DNA of 28,792 bases from JBHHZI01 sp046757965 (lineage in GTDB: Bacteria > Acidobacteriota > Polarisedimenticolia > SMYD01), in assembly GCA_046757965.1 (NCBI GenBank), contig JBHHZI010000025.1, positions 1 through 28,792 on the forward strand. The letters are read 5' to 3'. The translations under genes and the position numbers were made by a program. This document shows positions 16,696 through 26,440 of this stretch, in pieces (position 1 is the first letter of the stretch; each line of letters starts with the position of its first letter). The notes beneath the pieces are model-generated. The model ran no database searches, was not told the DNA's origin, and worked only from the letters and a program-made list of their open reading frames with translations.

Positions 16696-17388
16696 ATGAG
16701 ACACCGCACATCCCGACATGTTGGCGCGAGTTGCATCGTCGCCTGGCTCCTGCTGGCCGGCGCCGGGCTCATGGTTCCCGGCCTGGCACGCGCCGATCCG
16801 GCGCCGGGCCACCCGGGGTTGCGGAGCGGCCTGCTGTCGGACCAGAGCGACGGTGGCGATCGCCGCGACGATCTCCGGCGAGATCGGCGCACGGGCCGGG
16901 CCTCCGACCGGCGCGGTGGAGATGTCGACCGGGAACTGGCGCAGACGATGGAAAAGCTCATGGTGCTGCGCCTGTCGAAGCATCTCGAGCTGGACGATGC
17001 CCAGAAGGAGCGTGTCATCCCGCTGATCAAGCAGATGACCCGGGCCCGCCGCGACTATGCCCGGCAGCGCCGGGACGCCCTCCGCGCGCTGATGGCCATG
17101 TCGTCGGACCCGGGAACGGACGAGCAGATGATCCGGCAGCGCCTGGCGTCGTTCCACGACGAGGAAGCCGCCTTCCGCCGCGACGAGGAGGAGATCGCAC
17201 GCCAGCTGCGGACGCATCTCGATGTGCGCCAGCAGGCCCGCCTGCTGGCCTTTCAGGAACGGTTTCGCGACGAGATGCGCCGGCGCATCGAGGACGTGCG
17301 GCGCGGCCGTGGCGCGCCCGGCGGAGTTCGGGATGGCCGGCGCCGCGATGCCGAGGATCGCCGGCCGTCCGGACGACGCCCGCGCTGA
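16696..17388 (+). CDS. Spy/CpxP-like periplasmic helical protein
   Basis: A 230-residue exported protein. ATG 16696 is chosen because AAGGGGGG lies just upstream and a clean signal peptide follows (CIVAWLLLAGAGLMVPGLARA, cleavage near 32). Starting at 16654 would bury that signal. After a charged linker (about 40-75), two long amphipathic helices follow: LMVLRLSKHLELDDAQKERV then IPLIKQMTRARRDYARQRRD, and later EEAAFRRDEEEIARQLRTHL. This alternation of Arg/Gln/Glu-rich helices with an LDDAQ-type turn is typical of the Spy/CpxP/ZraP/CnrX family of chaperones and metal sensors. Placed after a sigma/anti-sigma pair, it could be the sensor or an output of that system, as CnrX is for CnrY/CnrH. 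The C-terminal 45 codons lie antisense to the end of the aspartic protease gene. Confidence 0.75.
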   Translation: MRHRTSRHVGASCIVAWLLLAGAGLMVPGLARADPAPGHPGLRSGLLSDQSDGGDRRDDLRRDRRTGRASDRRGGDVDRELAQTMEKLMVLRLSKHLELDDAQKERVIPLIKQMTRARRDYARQRRDALRALMAMSSDPGTDEQMIRQRLASFHDEEAAFRRDEEEIARQLRTHLDVRQQARLLAFQERFRDEMRRRIEDVRRGRGAPGGVRDGRRRDAEDRRPSGRRPR

Positions 17389-18980
17389 TCGGGCGGTCCA
17401 GCGGCCGGCCTGACCTGCAGGCGGCCCGCCGCGTAGTCGAACGTGAGCCGGTCGCCGCGCAGCAGGTCCACGCCCAGGAGGCCGTCGATCTCGGTGCCCA
17501 GTGAATGACTGAGAGCGGACAGATCGAGCACGGCCATGCCGCGCGCGCTGACCTCGTGGCCGAGAAAGGCCAGGCGGACTCGATCCCGCACCCGGCCCAC
17601 GTCGCCGCTGGCGCCGGTCAGTCCGTCGAGACCGGTGGCCGAACCGCCGGCCGATTCGCTCACCCCCAGCCGCGCCAGCCCGGCCCGGGACAGCACGCTG
17701 CGCGCCGCCCCGGTGTCGATCACCAGGTGAACCGGCCGGTTCGCCAGCCGCGCCTGCAGGCGCAGCATTCCTGACACGTTGCGGACCCGCCATGACGTCC
17801 CGGTGGGGCAGCCGGGATGTGGCGGGGCGGCGCGCGCCAGGTGCAGCGAGCGGAACCGGTCGAGCGCCGGTGTGAGCGGTGCCAGCAACGACAGGCCGAG
17901 GATGCCGCGGGGCGCGGCCCGGTCCTCGGTGATCACCGCCGGCACGTCATGGAAGGTGAACGGGCCGACCTGCAGCGCCGGCAGCAGCGCGAACGGCAGG
18001 ACCCTGGTCTTCGCCGACACGCCCCGGATGGTAAACGCGCTCACCGGGTGGAGATCGAGGCGGCGTGCCAGCGCGGCCGAGAGCGTCACCCCTCCCGCTC
18101 CCGAGTCGAGCAGGAACGGCCGGCCGGGCAGGGAGCCGATGGTCACGTCCACCCACGGCCTTCCGGCCACCTGATCGAGTCTCAGCGGCGCGGCCGAGGC
18201 CGGACCGTCCAGGCGGTAGAGCGGACGGTCGCCGGCTTCTTCCAGCACCGCCAGCCAGGCGCGGGAGTTGGCGAAGACCTGCTCGCCTTCCGCCGGCGGC
18301 AGCTCGAGGTAGTGGCGATACAGCGCCAGCACCTCCTCCCGGTCGGCGACCAGGGAGGCCAGCCGGCGCACGATGCGCGGGTCGTCCGGATCCCTGGCGA
18401 CGGCGGCGCGCAGCAGGTGACCGGCATCCTGATAACGCGGCACGGTCAGCGCGTGGCGGGCCAGCCCGTACCAGGCCCCGGCCGGCCGGGGGTCGAGGGC
18501 CAGAGAGCGGCGGAAGGCCAGGCCGGCGGCGTCCAGGTCTCCGGCCCGGAAGTGGGCTTCTCCCAGGGCCAGCAGGGCGGCCGCCCGCGGCGCGGCCGGG
18601 GCCACCGCGCCATCTCCCTGCCGGTCGACAGCAGCAAGCGCCTGCCGCGCCAGTTGCCGCCCAGCCGTGAAATCGTCTCCGGCGGTCTTCGTGCGGGAGA
18701 GGCCGGCCAGGGCCTGTGGATCTGCAGGCGAGGTGGCCAGGCGCGCCGCATAGAGCGCCGCGGCCGCGTCGATCTCGCCGGCCACCAGCAGGCGCGCCGC
18801 CTCATCCAGGCGGTCCGGCGCCGTCTCGTTCCCGGCCGGCGGCACGACCGATGCGATGGCGCCGGACGGGCCGGCCAGGCCGGCCAGACATCCCAGAGCG
18901 AGCGCGGCCTGACCCGCCAGCCGGCGGAGCAGAGGGAGAGAAGGAACGGGCGGTGAGCCGGCCGGCGGGTCCGGACTCAG
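17253..18980 (-). CDS. Exported TPR protein with two retropepsin-like aspartic protease domains
   Basis: About 575 residues. A hydrophobic export signal (LAGQAALALGCLAGLAGPSG, about 21-40) is followed by TPR-like helices (about 55-225; GEAHFRAGDLDAAGLAFRRS then LALDPRP is a textbook repeat). Two retropepsin-like domains follow. The first has FLLDSGAGGVTLS (D292) and the hydrophobic-Gly motif RGILGLSLL; the second has HLVIDTGAARSVLS (D422) and DGLLGVDLL. Each carries its own Asp-Thr/Ser-Gly-Ala, so one chain may form a complete two-lobed active site. The start is uncertain. CTG at 18980 overlaps the upstream stop as CTGA with AAGGG 6 nt before it; a GTG at 19070 would overlap the upstream gene by about 94 bp; a GTG at 18845 would remove the signal peptide. 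The last 45 codons form a basic tail antisense to the Spy-like gene. The substrate is unknown. Confidence 0.85.
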   Translation of the reverse strand: MSPDPPAGSPPVPSLPLLRRLAGQAALALGCLAGLAGPSGAIASVVPPAGNETAPDRLDEAARLLVAGEIDAAAALYAARLATSPADPQALAGLSRTKTAGDDFTAGRQLARQALAAVDRQGDGAVAPAAPRAAALLALGEAHFRAGDLDAAGLAFRRSLALDPRPAGAWYGLARHALTVPRYQDAGHLLRAAVARDPDDPRIVRRLASLVADREEVLALYRHYLELPPAEGEQVFANSRAWLAVLEEAGDRPLYRLDGPASAAPLRLDQVAGRPWVDVTIGSLPGRPFLLDSGAGGVTLSAALARRLDLHPVSAFTIRGVSAKTRVLPFALLPALQVGPFTFHDVPAVITEDRAAPRGILGLSLLAPLTPALDRFRSLHLARAAPPHPGCPTGTSWRVRNVSGMLRLQARLANRPVHLVIDTGAARSVLSRAGLARLGVSESAGGSATGLDGLTGASGDVGRVRDRVRLAFLGHEVSARGMAVLDLSALSHSLGTEIDGLLGVDLLRGDRLTFDYAAGRLQVRPAAGPPDQRGRRPDGRRSSASRRRPSRTPPGAPRPRRTSSMRRRISSRNRS

Positions 18981-19549
18981 CGGGAACCCTTGTCGGTACC
19001 AGATCGGGGGCGGTCGAGGCTGGAGAGGTCCTCCGCCAGGGCCGCCGGCAGGTCGATATCCGGGCCCCACCCTTCATGGAGCGAGGCCAGCTTGCCATCC
19101 CGGTCGAGGACGAACAGCGTCGGGATGGTCCGGATGCCGTACTGCTCGACGAAGTTCTGGCCCGCCAGCAGCACGGGCAGGTCCAGGCCGACGCGCGTCA
19201 GGAACCCCTGCACCCGGGCCCCGCCGTCGCCGAGATTGACGGTCAGGAAGACCGCGTCGGGATGTTCGTCGCGCAGCTCGTCACGGGCGCGCTGGAACTG
19301 CGGCAATTCCTGCCGGCACGGGGCGCACCAGGTGGCCCACACCGACAGGAGCACCGGCCGCCCGCGGAAATCGGCCAGGGCGTGGCGGCCGCCGGCCAGC
19401 GCCGGCAGGTCGAAGGCCCGGAACTCCCGGGCGGGGCTGAAGCGGGTGGTGCCGCCGTGAATCGGCCCGGCCTGCAGCAGCAGGACGCCGGCCAGCAGAC
19501 CGATCCAGAGCACCGACAGTCCTCGGGCACGACGTCTCATCAGGGTCAT
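18977..19549 (-). CDS. TlpA/ResA-like thioredoxin-fold protein
   Basis: A 190-residue membrane-anchored periplasmic thiol-disulfide protein. ATG 19549 gives a basic start and one helix (LSVLWIGLLAGVLLLQAG, about 11-28); further upstream the frame is Arg/Pro-rich and unlikely to be coding. The redoxin domain has SVWATWCAPCRQELPQF with the active site C75-A-P-C78, the family insert (ELRDEHPDAVFLTVNLGDGG) and the cis-proline loop GIRTIPTLFVLDRDG. TlpA/ResA proteins reduce disulfides in apocytochrome c or other exported proteins. No cytochrome gene is near, so the partner is open. The stop overlaps the proposed CTG start of the aspartic protease gene, so the two may be co-translated. Confidence 0.9.
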   Translation of the reverse strand: MTLMRRRARGLSVLWIGLLAGVLLLQAGPIHGGTTRFSPAREFRAFDLPALAGGRHALADFRGRPVLLSVWATWCAPCRQELPQFQRARDELRDEHPDAVFLTVNLGDGGARVQGFLTRVGLDLPVLLAGQNFVEQYGIRTIPTLFVLDRDGKLASLHEGWGPDIDLPAALAEDLSSLDRPRSGTDKGSR

Positions 19550-19704
19550 GATACTGCCAACCGGGTCCGCGCGCCCCTCAATTCCCACCCCGGGGCGATG
19601 CGGCCGGGTCGGGCGCAGGCCGGGATGCGCCTGGCCGGAATGCCCCGCCGGAGTCCGGAGCGAACTGGTGCGTGGCGGTGGGGCCGTGGTAGTCTGGCCG
19701 CTGC

Positions 19705-20883
19705 ATGTTCGAACCGTCGAGCAGAAGGCCGCCAGGCGGCCGGTCGTCCCGGCCGGAGGCGTCACCAGACGCCGGCCCCGGACGGCCCGGTCCGGCCGCA
19801 TCGCCCCGGCGGGACTTCCTCAAGACCGCGGGCAGCCTGGCAGGCCTGGCCGCGCTGACCGGGTCGGTGCCGCGCATCACCGCCGCCGCTAAAGCAAAGA
19901 GTGCTGCCCCCGCGGCATCTGCCGGCGGCGGCCCGGTGGTCGTGTCGTCCGCCAACGGCCTGCATGCCGTGGATGTGGCGATGCAGAGGCTGCGGGCCGG
20001 CGAGGACACACTCGACGCGGTGATTGCCGGGGTCAACACGGTCGAGGACGACCCCGACGACATCACCGTCGGTTATGGCGGCCTGCCGAACGACCGGGGC
20101 GTGGTGCAGCTCGATTCCTCGGTGATGCACGGGCCGTCGCGCAACGCCGGGGCGGTGGCGTCGCTCGAGAACATCCGTAACCCGTCGAAGGTCGCGAAGG
20201 TGGTGATGGAGCGCACCGACCACGTGCTGCTGGTCGGCCCGGGGGCACTCGAGTTCGCCCGGCTGCACGGCTTCCCCGAGGAGAATCTCCTGACCGAGAA
20301 GTCGCGCAAGATCTTCCTCTACTGGAAGGAGACCCTCTCCGACAAGGACGACTGGTTCACCTCGCCCGAGGAACTGAAGGATCCGGACCTGGCGCACTAC
20401 GTGCGGACCTATGGCACCATCAACTGCAACGCCGTCAACGCTGCCGGCGACCTCTCCGGGGTGACCACCACGTCGGGATTGTTCTTCAAGATTCCGGGCC
20501 GCGTGGGCGACTCCCCCATCATCGGTGCCGGACTGTACGTCGACAACGACGCCGGAGCGTGCGGGTCGACCGGCCGAGGAGAGGCGGTCATGCTCTCGTG
20601 CGGTAGCCACTCGGTGGTCAGCCACATGGCCGCCGGGGCCTCACCCGAGGAGGCCTGCCTGCGGGTGCTGCAGAAGATTGCCGACTGGTCGAAGGCGCCG
20701 CAGCTCGTCAATGACGAGGGTCGCCCCAACTTCAACGTCAAGTTCTATGCCGTCAACAAGCAGGGAGCCCACGCCGGCGCCGCGCTGTGGAGCGACAGCC
20801 GGTACGCGGTGCATGACGGCAGCCAGGCGCGTCTCGCCGACTGCGCTTACCTGTTCAAGAAGAAGAAGTCCCGGCGCGGCTGA
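19705..20883 (+). CDS. Tat-exported N4-(beta-N-acetylglucosaminyl)-L-asparaginase-like Ntn hydrolase
   Basis: A 392-residue N-terminal-nucleophile hydrolase of the glycosylasparaginase/isoaspartyl peptidase family. The N-terminus carries a twin-arginine signal (SPRRDFLKTAGSLAGLAALT, RR at 35-36), so it is exported folded. The mature start VVVSSANGLHAVDVAMQRLR and the block NTVEDDPDDITVGYGGLPND are characteristic of the glycosylasparaginase branch. Autocleavage is expected before T238 in the GTINCN motif; the downstream GVTTTSGLFFKIPGRVGDSP and GAGLYVDNDAGACGSTGRGE bind substrate. It would release the glycan from Asn-linked glycopeptides or cleave related amides. ATG 19705 has no strong ribosome binding site. 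It stands alone, divergent from tlpA and convergent with the S41 protease gene 28 bp away. Confidence 0.92.
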   Translation: MFEPSSRRPPGGRSSRPEASPDAGPGRPGPAASPRRDFLKTAGSLAGLAALTGSVPRITAAAKAKSAAPAASAGGGPVVVSSANGLHAVDVAMQRLRAGEDTLDAVIAGVNTVEDDPDDITVGYGGLPNDRGVVQLDSSVMHGPSRNAGAVASLENIRNPSKVAKVVMERTDHVLLVGPGALEFARLHGFPEENLLTEKSRKIFLYWKETLSDKDDWFTSPEELKDPDLAHYVRTYGTINCNAVNAAGDLSGVTTTSGLFFKIPGRVGDSPIIGAGLYVDNDAGACGSTGRGEAVMLSCGSHSVVSHMAAGASPEEACLRVLQKIADWSKAPQLVNDEGRPNFNVKFYAVNKQGAHAGAALWSDSRYAVHDGSQARLADCAYLFKKKKSRRG

Positions 20884-20911
20884 TCCGGGATGGCGCATGG
20901 CGCCGGCCGTC

Positions 20912-23434
20912 TCAGGGCTGGCCCCGCAACCGGCGCGCGAGGGCCCTGGCGGCCACGCGCACGGCACCGGTCTCGGCAGTGCCGGAGATCGGCACCGCCG
21001 GCGTCAGCCCGGCACGATCCCACCGCTCGCCTGCCGGCGCCCGCAGCTCGAAGCGGGTGAGTGAGAGCCCCGAACCGTCGGCGAGCAGCACGGCCTTCTG
21101 CCCGACGCCCTTTCCCGCCGTGCGCTCACCCACCAGCACCGCCCGGGCCTGATCCCGCAGCGCGGCGGCGAGCAGCTCGGCGGCGCTGGCGGTGGTGCCG
21201 TCCACCAGCACGGCCAGCGGACCGGTGGGACGGAACGGACCGGCCTCCCGGGTGAGCTGGAGCTGGCCGCCGCGCCGTGTGAGGTAGGTGGTCACCAGGC
21301 TGCCGGCGGGCAGGAACTGCGCCGCCACCTCGACGGCGAAGGTGGCGTCGCCGCCGCGATTGTGTCTGAGGTCGACGATGACGCCGGCCACCGGCGTGAG
21401 CTGCGCCAGCGCTCGCTCCACCTGGCGGGCCACGTCCGGCCCCGCCAGGGTCGGAATCGACAGGTAGCCGATCGACGCGTGGGGATCTGCGCCGGTCTCC
21501 GGCACCAGTGTGGCGAGCGGGTAACGGGCGGAGCGTACCCTCGGATCCTGCGCGAACGCCGTCGCCACGCGGGCCGCCCGGCCGGCTCGGGGCGTGCTGT
21601 CTACCGGCAGGATGGGGACGGCGGTTTCCCCCGGATGGGCCGGTGGGTCGCCAGCGGGCTGGTCGCCAGCGGGCGACGATCCGCCGTCGCCGGCTCCGGC
21701 GAGGTCCGCAACGCTCGTCTCTGCGGCTGAGATGGTCTCGGTGCTGTTGTTCGTGCTGCCCGGGCGAACACCACTGTGGCCGTTCGCATCGGCTGGCCCG
21801 GTCGCAGCACTGCGGCCAGCATGGTCCCCGCCCGCGGCCGTGCCACCCGCGGTGCTGCCGCCGGCGCGGACCTCGTCTGCCCCGTGGCCGTCGGCGTCAG
21901 CCGGAGAAGGGGCGGTCCGCTCGGGGTCATCGTCGCCGTAGGCCTCCTCGGGAACGGTGATCCACGGCCGCGCCGTGCGCGGCCCGGCGGCCCGCTCGGC
22001 CGTTGCCGGGGGTGCGGCGTTGGGGGCCAGCAGGTAGTTGGCGAACAGCGCCGGAGCGAACATCCGGGCCCAGCGATCGTCGAGAGCGGCCAGCAAGGCG
22101 GCGATCTCGTTCTTGGCGTCGGCCACGCTGCGGATCCGCGCGCGCGCCTCGTCCCGCCGGCGGTAGATGTCGACGCCATTGAAATCCGGGTCGTGAAACT
22201 CGTCGCGCACGATGCGCCAGACCTGCTGGTAGAGATCCCACGGTGAGATGGCCACCGCGCCGCGCAGGATGGCGCGCGCCTCGCCGTCGCGTCCCTGGCC
22301 GGCGAGGAGGAGCGACAGTGTCATGCGGGGCTGCAGGGCGAGTGGCGAGGCGCGCAGCACCTGGCGCAGCTCCGCCATGGCGGTGGCCTCGGCACGATCC
22401 GCCAGTGCCGCCCGGCTGCGTGCCAGGTGCAGCGGCACGGAGCGCGGGTTGTCGGGTCCGAAATCAGGCGGCAGCGACTCGTCGGCCGGGGCAGGAGCGA
22501 GGTTGACGATGCCGGTGTCCGGTTCGGCCGTCACGCCGCGGACGGAAGGCGAGGCGCCGTCCTTCTCCGTGGTCACCGGCGTGTCCGGCGAGGAGCCGGA
22601 ACTCGACGCCGGATCCGCGGCGTCAGAGGCCAGGGAACCGGCGATGGCTGCCGCAGCCTCGTCGATGGTCAGCAGGCCCGCCCGGGCCAGCAGTCGGTGA
22701 GCTTCTTCCGATTCACCGGCCACCGGCCCGGCCAGCGAGGCGGCCTGCGCCACCGCCCCGCGTTCCAGCAGCAGGCGAATGTGCAGCACCTTCAGGTTGG
22801 TCGGCGCACTGGCCGGGCCGGCGCGCTCGCCGACGTCGCGGACGTAGGCGAGCCAGTCCTCGCGCGTGCGAAAACCATCCTTGAGAAACGTGTAGGCGAT
22901 GTTGGAGGCGGGATGGTCCAGCAGCACCGTCTCCAGCTCGGCCACCGACTCGTCGAGGCGCCCGGCGCCCTGGAGCGCGAGCGCCAGCCGCAGCCGGCGC
23001 ACCTCGTCGTCCGGCCGGCGGGTCAGCCGGATCGTCTCTGCCTCCACCAGATCGTCCAGGTGCGGCGTGCCCGCGAGGTCGTGCACCAGGTGCTCGTAGG
23101 CGAACAGGTTGGCCGGATCGTCGATGAGTGCCTGCATCCAGATGTTCACCGCGCCGGCGGCATCGCCGCGAATTTCCCGCAGGATGCCGGCATTGTAGCG
23201 CGCCTCCCGGTCGGCCGGGTCGGCGGCGAGCAGGGCGTCGTACAGTGTCACGGCCCGGGCGATGTCGCCCTGTTGCCGTGCGTCACTCGCGGCGACGCGG
23301 AAAGATCCGGGCAGAGCCTCGGATGTCGGGTCGGCACCGGAAGTGCCGGCCGCGCGGGCCGGTGGGACGGCGGCGAGGCCGAACGCGACCAGCAGAACCC
23401 CGAAGCAGGGCAGCCGGGTCGCCTCGATGGCCAT
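20912..23434 (-). CDS. Exported TPR plus S41 (CtpA/tricorn-type) serine protease
   Basis: About 840 residues from ATG 23434, which is followed by a signal peptide (LPCFGVLLVAFGLAAVPPARA). The frame stays open to 23734, but that extension is a poly-Arg/Pro stretch. TPR-like repeats fill about 30-250 (ARAVTLYDALLAADPADREA and AYEHLVHDLAG segments), with another set at about 350-420. Next comes a helical region like the N-lobe of S41 enzymes (YQQVWRIVRDEFHDPDFNGV), then a low-complexity Ala/Gly/Thr/Asp insertion of about 120 residues (plus-strand 21.60-21.95 kb). The protease core follows: VAGVIVDLRHNRGGDATFAV, DGTTASAAE with nucleophile S750, and GERTAGKG with K775. The 25-residue Ser-Lys spacing equals that of E. 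coli Tsp (S430/K455). No PDZ domain is evident. It is probably periplasmic; the substrate is unknown. Confidence 0.88.
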   Translation of the reverse strand: MAIEATRLPCFGVLLVAFGLAAVPPARAAGTSGADPTSEALPGSFRVAASDARQQGDIARAVTLYDALLAADPADREARYNAGILREIRGDAAGAVNIWMQALIDDPANLFAYEHLVHDLAGTPHLDDLVEAETIRLTRRPDDEVRRLRLALALQGAGRLDESVAELETVLLDHPASNIAYTFLKDGFRTREDWLAYVRDVGERAGPASAPTNLKVLHIRLLLERGAVAQAASLAGPVAGESEEAHRLLARAGLLTIDEAAAAIAGSLASDAADPASSSGSSPDTPVTTEKDGASPSVRGVTAEPDTGIVNLAPAPADESLPPDFGPDNPRSVPLHLARSRAALADRAEATAMAELRQVLRASPLALQPRMTLSLLLAGQGRDGEARAILRGAVAISPWDLYQQVWRIVRDEFHDPDFNGVDIYRRRDEARARIRSVADAKNEIAALLAALDDRWARMFAPALFANYLLAPNAAPPATAERAAGPRTARPWITVPEEAYGDDDPERTAPSPADADGHGADEVRAGGSTAGGTAAGGDHAGRSAATGPADANGHSGVRPGSTNNSTETISAAETSVADLAGAGDGGSSPAGDQPAGDPPAHPGETAVPILPVDSTPRAGRAARVATAFAQDPRVRSARYPLATLVPETGADPHASIGYLSIPTLAGPDVARQVERALAQLTPVAGVIVDLRHNRGGDATFAVEVAAQFLPAGSLVTTYLTRRGGQLQLTREAGPFRPTGPLAVLVDGTTASAAELLAAALRDQARAVLVGERTAGKGVGQKAVLLADGSGLSLTRFELRAPAGERWDRAGLTPAVPISGTAETGAVRVAARALARRLRGQP

Positions 23435-23805
23435 CACGAGGTCAGCGAGCCACTCCGGTGTGCGGCGCGGCGGGGTGTGGACGCCGGGACGTTGGCTGCC
23501 GGCCCGCCGCGGGGCGCTTTCCTCGTGGGGTGGCGGTGGGTGTGTCCGCCGCCACGGGAGTGGCCAGTGGAGCCGCCGCCGCAGGCGTCGGGCGCGCCGG
23601 CGCCTGGGCCGCATCGCAACGGTCATCTGGCGCCGGATCCATCGCATCGTGCTCCATTGTGACCGGCCTGGTCCCTCCGGTCCATCGTCATGCGCCCGGG
23701 GGGCGCCCGCGATACGGCCGGTGACCGGTCCCACTCGTTCTAGACGTCGCTGATATCCTTTCCATTTTTCGACGCGGCTTCCTGTTGTGACGCGGCCGCG
23801 GAGGG
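23435..23805. other. Divergent intergenic region between S41 protease and ABC-F genes
   Basis: This 371-bp region should hold both promoters, but none is clear. Two minus-strand frames are open. One is the upstream extension of the S41 gene (Arg/Pro-rich). The other is a separate 71-codon frame (23657-23442) that starts MEHDAMDPAPDD, continues Ala/Pro/Thr-rich and stops 7 nt before the S41 ATG. The second could be a small translated leader, but it has no well-spaced ribosome binding site, so I do not call it a gene. A locally AT-richer stretch at about 23745-23775 is the best place for the ABC-F promoter. Confidence 0.35.
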
Positions 23806-25923
<2,118 letters not shown>

Positions 25924-25970
25924 TGCTCCACATCGTGTGTTGCACGCGGGGAGCAGGGCCGTCAGTCGAC

Positions 25971-25998
25971 TGGAGCGTAACTCACCTTCGTGTAGAAC
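25971..25998. repeat. Direct repeat copy A flanking mazEF
   Basis: The core at 25975-25998 (GCGTAACTCA...GTGTAGAAC, 24 bp) is identical to 26766-26789. Including four more bases the match is 27 of 28. Read on the minus strand it encodes FYTKVSYAP followed by V-D-stop, a displaced duplicate of the C-terminus of the calcium-loop protein gene, whose own end is FYTKVSYAP-T-D-stop. No homology to that gene extends further upstream of this copy. It is a candidate attachment-site copy or gene-end remnant. Confidence 0.75.
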
Positions 25999-26082
25999 GT
26001 TGCGCTCAGCTGCGAGCGGGATGGCGCGTCGCTTGCGCAAGCAAGGGGCGTGACGCACAGATCGTCAGCGGCAACGGTGTTA
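25978..26082. repeat. Imperfect long hairpin downstream of mazF
   Basis: About 105 bp folds on itself. TAA/CAC near 25978-25985 faces GTGTTA at 26077-26082. CGTTGCGCT (25998-26006) faces AGCGGCAACG (26067-26076) with one unpaired G. GCGTC (26026-26030) faces GACGC (26052-26056). The apex is the perfect palindrome GCTTGCGCAAGC (26031-26042). One arm holds repeat copy A. The bulges and the extrahelical base recall integron attC sites, but the consensus core boxes fit poorly and the arms are asymmetric. It lies after the mazF stop and could also act as a terminator. Confidence 0.5.
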
Positions 26083-26095
26083 GCGATCTGTTCCA

Positions 26096-26440
26096 TCAAT
26101 CTGGGTCCACCAAGGCCAAGATCTTCGCCGTCGTTTCTTCAAGCACTTCGTTGGGTGCCGGGCAAAGGCGCTTCGCTTTGCGGGCGCGCCAATCGAGACT
26201 CTTGATCTGATCGCAGAGGACGGCTCCTTGTGCCTTCAGACCTCTTGGCAACTCGACCTCAAAAGGATAGCCCTTGACATGCGATGTAACTGGGCAGAAC
26301 AGAGCAAGACCGACCTTGCGGTTGTACGTCTTGGGCGAGATCACCAGCGCGGGACGGCACCCCGCCTGTTCGTGACCAACCTGGGGATTGAAACGCAGCC
26401 ACACGATATCTCCACGATCCGGGATGTACGCGACGGCCAC
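26096..26440 (-). CDS. mazF: MazF-type mRNA endoribonuclease toxin
   Basis: A 114-residue toxin closely resembling E. coli MazF in length and register. It is expected to cleave mRNA at a short motif when not bound by MazE. YIPDRGDIVWLRFNPQVGHE then QAGCRPALVISP is the family signature. E24, R29 and T52 occupy the same numbers as the E. coli functional residues, and KGYPFEVELP and LCDQIKSLDWRARKA are also conserved. GTG 26440 is chosen: GGAGG lies 7 nt upstream and the register matches E. coli. A GTG two codons earlier (26446) is the alternative. The start shares one base with the mazE stop (TAGTG), so toxin and antitoxin are coupled. Confidence 0.93.
   Translation of the reverse strand: MAVAYIPDRGDIVWLRFNPQVGHEQAGCRPALVISPKTYNRKVGLALFCPVTSHVKGYPFEVELPRGLKAQGAVLCDQIKSLDWRARKAKRLCPAPNEVLEETTAKILALVDPD

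Noticed and set aside
23442..23657. 71-codon Ala/Pro/Thr-rich frame before the S41 gene
   Set aside because: It has no well-spaced ribosome binding site or motif and is probably part of the leader. It is mentioned in the intergenic entry but not called as a gene.
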